Part shown: positions 47,533-58,090 of the stretch, one piece after another
How the letters are laid out: each line of letters starts with the position of its first letter
Numbering within the stretch: position 1 is the first letter of the stretch
NCBI RefSeq assembly: GCF_008831285.2
Contig: NC_045143.1
Location: 17,460,464 to 17,524,463 of the forward strand
Source of the DNA: Nymphaea colorata
Lineage: Eukaryota; Streptophyta; Magnoliopsida; Nymphaeales; Nymphaeaceae
Length of the DNA: 64,000 nucleotides
Direction of reading: 5' to 3'
The notes under the pieces: model-generated
Database searches by the model: none
Told to the model about the DNA's origin: nothing
The model's input: the letters and a program-made list of their open reading frames with translations, nothing else
Position numbers and translations under genes: made by a program

Positions 47533-47540
47533 GTGTCACT

Positions 47541-49245
47541 AGCAGTGAGATGGTCACCTGCATTATTGAAGGGGAAAATCATAGTAGCTTCCTGGAACCA
47601 TTGGGTTTGTGGATGTTGGTCTCTTTGAGAGAGTGTGTCCTGTTGTGAATTACTATTATTATAATTAGATGAATGCACACTCTTTTCTTCTATTTAACCT
47701 TACTTTTGTTTCCTTCGAAAGAGTTGAAATAAGTTCGTCAGAAGAGCTTGACTAGAGGTGTGAGTTTGACTATAGTTATGTTGACATTGACTGACAAGAT
47801 ATATGCCAATGAGATCTAAAGTTTTAGTTACAACATTTTATATAGTGCACAGCTGAATGCATATGGAAGACTTACTTCAAGAAACATAAATTCTTGATCC
47901 AATTCAACTCAACAGTGTCATATAATAATGGGCTTAATTTTAGTTTTTTCAAAACAGATTCATCATCACTATCATTTGCTTTTATGACCGAATTAATGGG
48001 AGTACAGTTGTGATACATTATTTGGTTATATCAAACTACAACATTGGAGACATAAGGGCATTGTGGGAGATTTTATGCAGATAGCAGTTTCCTTAGGTAG
48101 ATATTAAAAAAGATTATTTATCTTTTAGGAGCAGAGCATGTGATATTACCATTTGGGTCTCATGTGTTGGTGCACTTAGTATTATCCTATTGGCTATTTA
48201 TTGCGCTTGTTCAGCATAGTAACAATTGGATAAAAGACATCCATAGGCAAGTGCTGCCATTTGTATTCAAAGCTAGAAATATCTGTCAATTCAAATATGT
48301 CCCACCAAGGAGGATGTGACTGAAGCCGACCAATAGAGGAGGCTGTGACATATCTTTCTATATTTTGTGGTAAGGTTGACATGCAAAAAACTTTTTAATC
48401 TTATTTCATACTTTCTAAGTTTCTTTATTTAAGCTTCAATCTTGTACTCAAATTTTTGAGAAATACTAAAGCATTTGAAACTTCACAAGCTTTCTCATTG
48501 CCAAGATTTTATTGGGGTTGAGAACTGTGAGTATGATTTATGCTTGCAATAAGTTTTTCATTATGCACACTTGTGTGTCACATAGCATGCATAAAGCATG
48601 ATCGTCAAGTACATCTGTCTTATGTCAGTTGAGTGTGTATTACTTTTCTTTCGATCTAGACCCTAATTTAGTTATACTTTTTTATTTCTATGTGACCATT
48701 GCTCGATTGATGTTTATGTTTGCCATTATGGAATATTATTCAATCATCCATCATGATTTATCTCTCTTTAGCACTGTAGATGAAGATTGAAGAGATCTAC
48801 TATGCTTGCCTTCGTAGGTATCTAGTGCGTAGCATTTGTTAATATCGTTCTTCAAGAAGTACAGTCCGAGATCCATTAAACTCTCCTACGCTGGCTGCGC
48901 CTCGCATGTTTTGATCGCTCGTTTTTTTGCCTCTACCTCAGGTGCCACCTCATCGGTTATTAACACTTTGCATCCATACTTTTGGACGGCTTGTCAAGGT
49001 GTGTCATTCCTTCTCTACCCCACATCATTCTTTTGTGCCCCACATCAATCTTACCTCCACTGGTTGGGTCTCTCTCTCTCCCCTCATCTTATTCCAGCCA
49101 CTGAATCACTTTTTCTTGGGCATTTTGCTTAAGCGGCTTTGCTTCTGCGCTCTACGTAGGTGCAGTGGCTTTGATAGGTAGAGCTTGCACCAACTGAAAA
49201 ATCTTGCCGTATCAGAAGGCCGAAACTGTACTACAACTGATCAGC
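47541..49245. other. No clear gene; possible LINE leader at the right end
   Basis: 47541-48830 holds nothing recognisable. From about 48836 two overlapping frames (48836-49181) with serine/leucine-rich composition may be remains of LINE ORF1 or leader, judged only by position upstream of the LINE endonuclease. Confidence 0.35.
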
Positions 49246-49634
49246 ATGCGGATTGGCTTCTGGAACGTGCATGGCCTGAATGCAGAGGAAAAACAACAGT
49301 GTTTAGCTAGTTAGATTTGCCAACATAAGGTGCATATTATGGCCATCGCCGAACAAAAAATGATGGATGTACATTTACTTATGGTCAAACAAGTTTGGAG
49401 GGGTGCCTTTTACTGTTTTAAACTTGCAGTGCGTTAAGCCGAAGGCTTAATTACCTTTCGGGATTCTTCTATAGTGGCTTCTTGTGTTCACGTAGGAGAT
49501 TTTTCTCTAACAATCAGATGCGACTTTGGGACACGTACAGGCTACTTCACTGCTATTTATGGACCCATTCATGTTGCACGTCGGCATTTGTTGTGGACTG
49601 ATTTACAACGAGTGATTTCTAGGTTCCCAGACTT
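49246..49634 (+). pseudogene. LINE endonuclease, 5' part
   Basis: From the ATG at 49246: RIGFWNVHGLN (the start motif of the apurinic-like endonuclease of plant LINEs), then a stop, ICQHKVHIMAIAEQK, and after frame changes DFGTRTGYFTAIYGPIHVARRH, LLWTDLQRVISRFPDF. A Copia element interrupts it at 49635. The open frame resumes beyond the element at 54711 (HILAEDFNCHS), so both halves are one domain. Confidence 0.85.
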
Positions 49635-49969
49635 TGTTGGGTCTTCTAGAGAGAAGAGTATGCTGAAATTTTCTAGAGAGGAGGTTACATTGGATCTTTC
49701 AAGAGAAGAGATTACGCTGGAATTTTCTAGAGAGGAGATTATGATAACTCTTCCTAATTTTTTGTGCTTTAACCTTAACTTTTCTCTCCTTCTACCTTGA
49801 GCCAATTGTAAACTATAAATACCTGTCTTGTGTCTTTGATTGATTCAAGTTCTCAATAAAAGAACTCCTCTCCTCTCTTGTGTATGTAGGCTAATATGCC
49901 GAACCACGTAATCTTTTGTGTGCCATGGTTGATTGTAAAATTGGTGTAACAGTCACCAAAAACTCAACA
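49635..49969 (+). repeat. 5' LTR of the Copia element in the LINE
   Basis: Starts TGTTGGGTC and ends AAACTCAACA. A TATA-like ACTATAAATACC lies near 49812. AATAAAAG near 49856 may be the polyadenylation signal. Confidence 0.93.
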
Positions 49970-50475
49970 TGGTATCAAAGCAAAAGGGATTCTGGTGATT
50001 TCCTACAATTCCGGCCACCTGAGTTTGTTCCGATGACCGAACGTGATCCTATAAGAGTCACCCATCCCTGTGATGCTCATCTGAGAAATTGGAGTTGCAT
50101 TTGAGTGGTATCCTGCAAAAAAATTGTGGACGACCGTGTTGCTGCCGGAGAACAGGGGGCGGTTGGCGAGCAAGGAGGGCCCCTTCACCACCACCACCTT
50201 CTCCGTCGTACTCCCCACCACCTTCCTCTTCCTTGGCAGCTCCCTCTCCTTGAAGACCGATCGGTCGTCCTCACTATCCACACTCTCAACCTTCTCGGCG
50301 ACTGCACTGACGCCGCATAACAAAGGGCATCGTATAGGCGAGCCGTGGAGTTGCTGACTCCAGCATCGTTCTCCTCATCTCTTAATTCTTCAAATCGAGA
50401 ATCTGATCTTGCGACAGGCAGCAGTAGTTTAGACCTAAATATCACCGTGCACATCAGAATTCTTCTCAGATTTTT

Positions 50476-53400
50476 ATGAGGGCAACAACTCATCCTGTTG
50501 GTGATACGCCAAACAGCTCCAAGAGCGGAAGCCATGACCAAGGTACCATAAAAATTACTACTATTCTCTTGAATGAAACAAATTATCTGAGTTGGGCAAA
50601 AGCAGTTCGTTTATTCATGAGCAGGAGTTCAAAGTTCAGCTATATCAATGGAAAAGTCACGACTTCTCTTCCATTTGATCCAAAATTGGATGAATGACAA
50701 TCAGAGAATGACATGGTTATGTCATGGATGATGAATTCCATGGAACCATCAATAGCAAATCTATTTTTATATCAGGAAACAACTAAAGGCGTATAGGATA
50801 CTTTGAAAGAAATGTATGGTCAACATAATAATTTAGCTCGGGTGTATCAAATACAACTTGAAATTGCAAATCTGCAGAAAGAAGGAAAACTAGATCATCT
50901 CTACTTAAATCAGCTACATTGTCTCTATGATGAGATGCTACAATATCGACCAGCCACTTCTGATCCAGAGGTTTACAAATAAAGATTTGACAAAGACAAG
51001 GTATTTAAACTTCTTGCAGAACTCGGAGCCAACTACGAAAGCCTTAGAAGTCAGATTCTCATGACTAAGCCACTACCGAATTTTAATGAAGTATGTCAAG
51101 CCATCGAGAGGGAGGATGCACACAGGAAGGTTATGAATGTCACGTCCAAAGTCTAGATTAATGAAGGAAACCAATAATGAATGGTGTGTCTTGCTAACAA
51201 AGGTAGTCAGGAAGGAATAGTATACTTCACTCGACCAGAAAAAACCCACGCTTAAGGTGGAGCACAGAAACCAGGCGAATGCAGATACTAGGAATCGCAG
51301 CAAGTTGAGATGTTCCTATTGCAAAAAGGTTGATCATGTTCATGAAAAGTGCAGGGAACTTGTTGGCAAGCCCATCAAGGAAAAGATGACCTCTTCAAAT
51401 CAGGCAGATCTTGCACACTTTGTTACCAAGGATGACTTAGAAAATTTTTTTCAGCAATTCTCAAAAGCCAACCTCGTCTCAAATGAACCAGTTGGATCAT
51501 CTACTCAAAGTAATAATCATGCTTTATTTACTCAAGTAAAGTCTCCTTTATGGGTTATTGATTATGGGGCAACTGATCATATGACCAACGATCCCCATAA
51601 GTTGGTCGAACTTGACAAAGAAAATAAAAAACCAGTGTTTACTGCTGATGGTACCACTATAGTTGTCACTGGGATTGGAAAAACCTTTTTTTTTTTAAAT
51701 GGGTCAAGAGCAAGATGGTTTATATGTAATGGAAAACTATGGAGTGAGTTTTTTTACTCATACAAGCATGAAGAATAAAGAGTACCTCACATGGCACACT
51801 AGACTTGGTCATATTGCTGATCAAAGCTTGAAGACCTTGGTCCCTCATCTCAACCTAGAAGAACATTCTTGTGATGCATGCGAGTTCTCTAGTCTACCAT
51901 GCTATCGTTTCATACCTCCACTGAAAGGTCCACCGAGATATTCAAATTAGTTCGCTCAGACGTATGGGGGCCTGCTCCTATGGAATCATATAATGGTTAC
52001 AAATACTATGTGTCATTTATTGATGATAAAACTCGTATGTCATGGATTTTCTTTCTTAGAAATAAGAGTAAAGTGCTTGTTGTTTTTGAAGACTTTTATT
52101 ATATGTTACTTACTCAGTATGAGACCAAAATTAAAAATCTTAGGTTTGACAATGGGGGGGAATAAGTGAATGATTCTTCTCGCAACTTTATGAAAAAACA
52201 TGGTATACAACCTCAATACACATGTGCCGGCACCCCACAACAAAACGGAGTTGCAGAAAGAAAAAACCGTTAGCTACTAAATATTGCTAGATCTATCATG
52301 ATACATATGCATGTCCCCCAAAATTTTTGGTCTGATGCTATTGGTAAGGCTTGCTATCTGGCCAACCGAATACCAAACTCAAGTGTTGAAAACAAAATTC
52401 CTCTGGAACTTCTACTTCAAAGCCCTGTTTCTATACAACATCTTAAAGTGTTTGGGTGTAAATGCTTCATTCATATCCAGGAAAATGTTATGAGCCAGTT
52501 TTAAAAAAAATGTTTGTGACCAGGGATGTCAAATTTTTTGAACATGAGTCATTCCATGAGGAACCAAATCAAGGGGAGACACACGTCCATGGAAATGGAA
52601 TCATGACAAACAATGATAACATTGTTCTTCCTCTAGTAGATGTTTTTAATACCTCGGCTTCCAAATCTACTATTGAAAACCAGTCTTCACCCAATGATCC
52701 ATCTTTACAAAATGACAATACCAATATTATCATTGAACCTAGCCAAGCCAGTGAACCTAACCAAGAAAATCAACCCTTTCAGAGTTCTACTCATCCTACT
52801 AGACCTCCATCTAGACTTAGTGATTTTTATACATATCTATCAACCAACCATCACCATTCTATAGATAAGTATCTTACATTCGAGGCCATATCAAAACCCT
52901 ATCGATCTTATATCTTATACACCTATACTCACCTAGAACCAAAAACCTATGAAGAGGCTAACAAACATCCACAATGGAAACAGTCCATGATGGAAGAACT
53001 TTCAGCATTAGATAAAAATCAGACTTGGAATTTGGTTCCTCTGCCAAAGGGAAAGAAAACTGTGGGGTGCAAGTGGGTTTAGGCACCATAGAACGGTGTA
53101 AGGCTCGCTTGGTAGCAAAAGGTTTTACTCAAACTAAAGGGATCTGTGGCTTCAAACAAGAGATGAAACCTTATTCAACTAGATGTTAAGAATGCTTTTT
53201 TACATGGGAAACTTGATGAGGAGGTTTACATGGAAGCATCGCAGGGAATATGCAATGAAAAATGGTACGTATGTAAACTAAAAAAAGCATTGTATGGTCT
53301 GAAACAATCTTCAAGAGAATGGTTCTCCCGGCTAAGTGCTGCCCTTGTTAGTATTGGTTTTAAAAGAAGTTCTGTAGATTACACTATATTTACTTGTATT

Positions 53401-54387
53401 CGAGTTTCAAAAATAACTATTCTACTTGTGTATGTAGATGACATCATTATGACAGGTGACAATGAAGAGCTTATGGTTCATGTAAAAAACTACCTCAACA
53501 AGCAATTTGAGATCAAGGATCTTGGAAAGTTGAGGTACTTCTTGGGAATAGAGGTGGCTCATTCAGACAAAGGCATGTTTCTATGTCAAAGAAAGTGTAC
53601 TTTAGATCTTCTAAAGGAGACAAAGCACCTGGGTGTCAAAACTGCAGAGCCACCACTTGAACAAAATTGCAAGTTAAGAAAGAATGAAGGAACAGAAGTT
53701 AAGAACATCCAAATCTTTCAGAAGCTTGTTGGTAAACTTATATATTCAACAGTGATAAGGCCATACATTACTCATGTTGTAAGTACTATAAGCTAGTATA
53801 TGCAAAATCAAAGATCCATACATGTCGATGCTGCCAATAAAATACTAAGATACCTAAAGAGCTCCCCAGGAAAGGGTATTCTGATGAAACATGACCAGCC
53901 TATTAATGTGGTAGGTTATTCTGATGCTGATTGGGCTGACGACCCAAATGATAGAAGGTCTACTTCTGGTTTTTAAACGCTTGTTGGTGGGACTTTAGTT
54001 ACATGAAAGGACAAAAAACAATTGGTTGTAGCCCGATCGAGTGCCGAAGTAGAGCATAGAGCTATGGCAGCATGTACTTGTCAATTGATATGGATGAAGG
54101 CCATTCTAAAAGACATGAATATTGAAGTAAAAGAGCCAATGAGACTTATGTGCGATGATATGACAGCTATATACATTGGAGAAAATCCTATCTATCATGA
54201 ACACACAAAGCATATTGAAGTACACTGTCACTTCATTAGAGAGAAAATTCAAGATGGAACAATTCAGATGCCACACTTTAAGAGCGAATATCAATTGGCA
54301 GATATATTTACTAAGTCTCTTGGAAAGGAATGATATAGGTATATTGTTAACAAGTTGGGGTAGATTGATATTTGTGCACCAACTTGA
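50476..54387 (+). pseudogene. Copia gag-pol, heavily degraded
   Basis: Gag from 50476 has ILLNETNYLSWAKAVRLFM. A zinc-knuckle remnant is CSYCKKVDHVHEKC (near 51310). The protease has VIDYGATDHM: the catalytic DTG is changed to DYG. Integrase parts are HTRLGHIADQSLK, CDACEF, RSDVWGPAP and FIDDKTRMSWIFFL. Reverse transcriptase (53230-53796) has KKALYGLKQSSREW and LLVYVDDIIMTGDN. RNase H (54022-54333) runs to DICAPT and TGA at 54385-54387. Many in-frame stops and frame changes, and the N-terminal palm of reverse transcriptase is partly deleted near 53080-53150. Confidence 0.92.
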
Positions 54388-54396
54388 GGGGGACAT

Positions 54397-54705
54397 TGTT
54401 GGATCCTTCTAGAGAGAAGAGTATGCTGGATTTTTCTAGAGAGGAGGTTACGTTGGATCTTTCTAGAGAAGAGATTACGCTGGAATTTTCTAGAGAGAAG
54501 ATTACGATAACTCTTCCTAATTTTTTGTGCTTTATCCCTAACTTTTCTCTTCTTCTATCTTGAGCCAATTGTAAACTGTAAATACCTCTTTTGTATCTCC
54601 AATTGATTCAAGTTCTCAATAAAAGAACTCCTCTCTTCTCTCATGGATGCAGGCTAATATGTCGAACCACGTAATCTTGGTGTAACAGTCACCAAAAACT
54701 CAACA
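54397..54705 (+). repeat. 3' LTR of the Copia element in the LINE
   Basis: Starts TGTTGGATCC and ends AACTCAACA, followed by the GACTT duplication and LINE endonuclease sequence. Confidence 0.93.
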
Positions 54706-54710
54706 GACTT

Positions 54711-55312
54711 CCACATCCTGGCAGAGGATTTCAACTGCCACTCCAATTCACCCTAACCCTTCCATGGCCACCTTTCCAGAGTTCATTAGTGCTCATGGTC
54801 TTTGCCCCCTTCCTTTATCAAGTGACCCTTTTTCTTGGTCCAACAACAGTTCTTTTCCATCCTTTCGTTTGTTGGACTGGGTTTGCATCATTACTGACGT
54901 CTTGGATGTATTCCCCTGTATTTCCACTTCCCTCTCCACCCGCACAATCTCAGACAATAGCCTCATTGTCATTTCGATCAAGTACAAGCCTTCTTATCCT
55001 CGGGCATTCACCTTTGAGTAGTGGTGGTTGCCCGACCAGGGCCTCCTTGGCATTCATCATTAGTAGCAAGGTACTTGCCAATAGACTCACCGTTTTTGCC
55101 TTCATCATTGGCCCCACCCAATTGGCCTTTACGCGAGGTCGCCAGCTTCAGCACGGATATATTCTGGTGAATGAGATAATTCATTCCTCCAAGGGGCAGC
55201 CACAGGTGACCTTTTTCCTCAAAGTTGACTTGACAAAGGCGTATGATTCTGGACGCTGGAGCTCTTTACTGCAGACCATGCTCTTAATCTCTTTAAAATC
55301 AAAACACAAATG
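54711..55312 (+). pseudogene. LINE endonuclease end joined to reverse transcriptase
   Basis: Starts HILAEDFNCHS (the GDFN-type motif), then FISAHGLCPLPLSSDPFSWS, RLLDWVCIITDVLDVFP, and ISDNSLIVISIK, where SDN replaces the catalytic SDH. Almost directly afterwards comes FIISSKVLANRLTVF, PTQLAFTRGRQLQHGYILVN, EIIHS and FFLKVDLTKAYDSGRW, the early reverse-transcriptase blocks. The long linker and first RT blocks between them are missing, an internal deletion. The sequence ends before the catalytic YADD region. Confidence 0.85.
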
Positions 55313-55403
55313 ATTCCCATTAGGTTTAGTATATGTGTGTGTTTGGATGATTCTCATCAACTTAGTTCGTCACGCTGTGTGGTATAATGGAAAACATTGA
55401 TGG

Positions 55404-55406
<3 letters not shown>

Positions 55407-55497
<91 letters not shown>
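55407..55497. repeat. (AT)n microsatellite
   Basis: About 90 bases of alternating AT, the longest such tract in the window. Frames through it are artefacts. Confidence 0.97.
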
Positions 55498-55501
<4 letters not shown>

Positions 55502-55672
55502 GTATATATTACATGCACACATGAATTACAAGGAACTACAGCCAGCCTGGCAAAAGGGCCAAACTGGCGAATAGGAGAAGAAGCTGACAAAAGCCGTATC
55601 CCAATTGCGCGAGGTCACTTCAACACATTTAAATATTAATTAATTTGTTTCTGCTTAACCAAGGAAAACGTT

Positions 55673-55954
55673 CTACGCAGTTTTAAGCGCTATCCAGATA
55701 TCACTTTGTCGCTTCGTTCCGAGTGTAAACCAAATCAGATTTGAAGACTTCTTATCATTTTTGGTATTCCAGTCATTCTTTTTGGCCAAATATTCGGACA
55801 TTTTTTTAGAACGAGGTAAGCCATCATATTTGAAAAGTCCAAAGTCATCAAACAATGACCACCCTTTGATTTCCACAACCACCGAAAAAAGACAAGCATT
55901 TTCAGTCACTTTGCTTATATAAACGTAGTACACTTTTGTATTGATGAAGTGCAT
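55673..55954 (-). CDS. Hypothetical open frame, unrecognised
   Basis: 93 codons on the minus strand with mixed, protein-like composition (NACLFSVVVEIKGWSLFDDF, GLFKYDGLPRSKKMSEYLAK). It lies between a microsatellite and the PGIP-2 3' region. No motif, signal peptide or promoter was recognised. It may be a gene fragment brought in by a transposon. Confidence 0.3.
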   Translation of the reverse strand: MHFINTKVYYVYISKVTENACLFSVVVEIKGWSLFDDFGLFKYDGLPRSKKMSEYLAKKNDWNTKNDKKSSNLIWFTLGTKRQSDIWIALKTA

Positions 55955-56483
55955 TTGGTATGGCTAGTGATGAGCTTTCCTACATGATGAACTCAAAAGT
56001 CAATCGACCTTACTACTTTCACTAGCGCATAAGTAATAGCTTAGTCACCTCTGACGATGATGATGTTGGTGACTGACGAATACACACACATGGTAGTGCT
56101 TGCGTGCATGCTAAAGGGCGCATGTGTTTTCCTACTTATACTCTACTGCAGAACTTCTGGCGGTTTTTTTGTCTTCCCCAACAACTTGTTGGTGGTGTTT
56201 TTCGTAATGTTGAGTGGATTCTCTCTCTCCCTCTCTCTCTATCTCCTCTTGTTTTGCTCTGTTTCGTTTTGTACTTTTGTTCAGTTCGGCAATACCCTTC
56301 TGGTTTATGGATTTTGGTTGAGCTTTTTCTCTGTTTTTCTTCAATCTTGATACTGTAATTTTTGAGATTTTTTTTTTCTTTCTTTCCAAAATTCATGATC
56401 ATTAATTGTTATGAATTATCTCTTGAAACTCCAATCTGAAATATTATTTATGACTTCCTTCTACGGCAAATACTAGAGCTGCA

Positions 56484-56489
56484 TTTATT
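56484..56489 (-). promoter_or_regulatory. Candidate polyadenylation signal of PGIP-2
   Basis: AATAAA on the minus strand, about 57 bases beyond the stop. The PGIP-1 3' flank keeps the same hexamer at an equal distance. Confidence 0.55.
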
Positions 56490-56545
56490 TATTTCTTGGG
56501 CAAACCTACAGGGTGAGATCGATTACAGATCTGCTGTTCAGATTT

Positions 56546-57529
56546 TCAGCATTTAGGGGAGAGTGGCGGTCCACAGAGGCAGCGGTTGTGCATATAGGAC
56601 GAACTATCGAGCTTCTGCATGTTCCCACCTTGCGGGATTTCCCCGCACAGCCTGTTGTAGCTCACATTGAACTGCTGCAGGTTGGGCAGTGCCACAATCT
56701 CCGCGGGGATTCTTCCGTATATCATGTTGTGCGAGAAATCCAAGATCCACAAGCCGGGCGGGAAGACGACATCGGTCAGGTCGAAATCGAAGAGATTCCG
56801 GGAGAGAACGATGCTGTTCAGTGACTTGGATCGGTTGTTGAAGAGGGGAGACGGATCGCCGACTAGCTGATTCCTGTCTAGATCGATGCTAGCTAAATCT
56901 GCTTGGGCAAGAGACTTGGGTATGGCGCCGGAAAGGCTGTTGTGAGAGAGGAAAATCTGCAGGTTGGCAGCACGGAATTGGCCGAAGGACTCGGGTAGTG
57001 GGCCGGTCAGCATGTTGCGGTCCAAATGCAGCGATGTGAGCTTTCGAAGATCGGAAAGAGTTGGAGGGATGGAGCCACTGAGTTGGTTGAAGGACAGATC
57101 CAAGCTCTCCAGGTTGATCAGTCGATTCAACCAAGTCGGTATGGGCCCGGACACGTTGGTGCCGCTGATGCGCAGGTAGGTGAGCTTGGTGAGGCTAGCG
57201 AAGGATGGCGGGATTCCTCCATGAAGATTCGGCATCTTATGGATGATGAGAGACTGCAAGTTGGCGAACTTGGCTATGGCTGTCGGAATCGGGCCATTGA
57301 ACTGGTCACGGCTGAGGGTGAAGCCCGTCACGCTGCTGGTGTTCGGGTTGCACTGGATCCTGTTGAACAGGTGGCAACAATCAGTGCCGGTGTAGGTCCA
57401 GTTGAGGGCTGCGAAGATCTCGGCCACAACTTGCGCGTCTTCGGCAGGGCATTGCCACCTGAAAGCAGAGGTGAGGATGAGGGAGAGGGAGAAGGTGAAT
57501 GAAAGGAAGACGAAAATTAGGCGAGGCAT
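56546..57529 (-). CDS. Polygalacturonase-inhibiting protein (PGIP-2), intact
   Basis: Same family and role as PGIP-1: an apoplastic LRR inhibitor of pathogen polygalacturonases. It has 327 residues in one exon. An in-frame ATG 13 codons upstream exists, but the start at 57529 (PRLIFV) is shared by the paralogues and gives a proper signal peptide (LSLILTSA, residues 1-22). The eight cap cysteines (C27, C51, C52, C60, C295, C317, C319, C327) are all kept. About 39 residues differ from PGIP-1 by eye, 12 of them within residues 69-98 (first LRRs), whereas residues 99-136 are identical. It is on the opposite strand to the other copies, so the cluster includes an inversion. Expected to be functional. 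Confidence 0.95.
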   Translation of the reverse strand: MPRLIFVFLSFTFSLSLILTSAFRWQCPAEDAQVVAEIFAALNWTYTGTDCCHLFNRIQCNPNTSSVTGFTLSRDQFNGPIPTAIAKFANLQSLIIHKMPNLHGGIPPSFASLTKLTYLRISGTNVSGPIPTWLNRLINLESLDLSFNQLSGSIPPTLSDLRKLTSLHLDRNMLTGPLPESFGQFRAANLQIFLSHNSLSGAIPKSLAQADLASIDLDRNQLVGDPSPLFNNRSKSLNSIVLSRNLFDFDLTDVVFPPGLWILDFSHNMIYGRIPAEIVALPNLQQFNVSYNRLCGEIPQGGNMQKLDSSSYMHNRCLCGPPLSPKC

Positions 57530-57596
57530 TTGGAAAATCTGTTGGTGCGGACTGTTTAGCTCGTTCACGAATGATAGATGCGAGAGACTTTCCCCC

Positions 57597-57680
57597 TTTT
57601 ATAATCTCACTTTCTCTCCCAGATTCTCTCATCTCTCTCTCGTGCTTAATTGATATTTCTACGCGGAAACCCATTGACTT
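57597..57680 (-). promoter_or_regulatory. PGIP-2 promoter: conserved block, GA tract, TATA box
   Basis: On the minus strand the block GTTTCCGCGTAGAAATATC (about 57680-57650) precedes a GA-rich tract and TATAAAA (57603-57597), about 68 bases before the ATG. This is the same order and spacing as PGIP-1 and PGIP-4. Confidence 0.7.
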
Positions 57681-57852
57681 ACGAGCTCACGCGGTTCTCT
57701 GTTGAGTGCTTCCATTTATTTTTGCTTCAAATGTAACTCCTCAATGACGTGCGGAAAACAAAAGTGAGTTAAAATGGTAGAACTCTAAACTCTCTCCGTG
57801 CACATATTTGTGTTCATTGAGGTTGAGGTAAAACTGGGTAATGAGCTGCGCT

Positions 57853-58090
57853 GCCGCCGGGTAGCTAGTACCCGGCCTGCCTCGGGCCCAGGCCCGAGCC
57901 GGCCCAATAATTATCAGGCCAGTCTGGTCAGCACGATAAGCTTGAGTCGGCCCGACAGTGAGTTTTTAAATTTTTTTTATTAATTTTTATATATATTTAT
58001 AATATTTTATTATGATTAATTATATTTATATAATTTTTTATTTAAAAATATATTTTTAAATTTAATCGGGCCGGGCCAGCACGCTTACTT
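57853..58090. mobile_element. GGCC-bordered, AT-core repeat
   Basis: Borders rich in GGCCC/CGGGC (CTCGGGCCCAGGCCCGAGCC; ATCGGGCCGGGCCAGC) flank a very AT-rich core (57965-58065). It is built like 36112-36415, so it is a dispersed family. No coding capacity and no clear target duplication. Confidence 0.55.

Larger units (their letters stand above)
49635..54705 (+). mobile_element. Copia LTR retrotransposon inserted in a LINE
   Basis: LTRs lie at 49635-49969 (335 bp) and 54397-54705 (309 bp). The target duplication GACTT is at 49630-49634 and 54706-54710. The primer site TGGTATCAAAGC (49970-49981) follows the 5' LTR and a polypurine tract lies near 54387-54393. The LTRs contain a degenerate internal repeat of TCTAGAGAGRAGR units. 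The 5' LTR has a 27-bp extra piece near 49915-49945. By-eye divergence is about 8% outside indels, older than the element in PGIP-3, to which its proteins are closely related. Confidence 0.95.

Noticed and set aside
55405-55590. Frame of alternating isoleucine and tyrosine
   Set aside because: It reads through the (AT)n tract; the same applies to 2348-2587.
57530-57568. Thirteen-codon N-terminal extension of PGIP-2
   Set aside because: The upstream in-frame ATG would place 13 polar residues before the signal peptide; the paralogues start at the PRL methionine.
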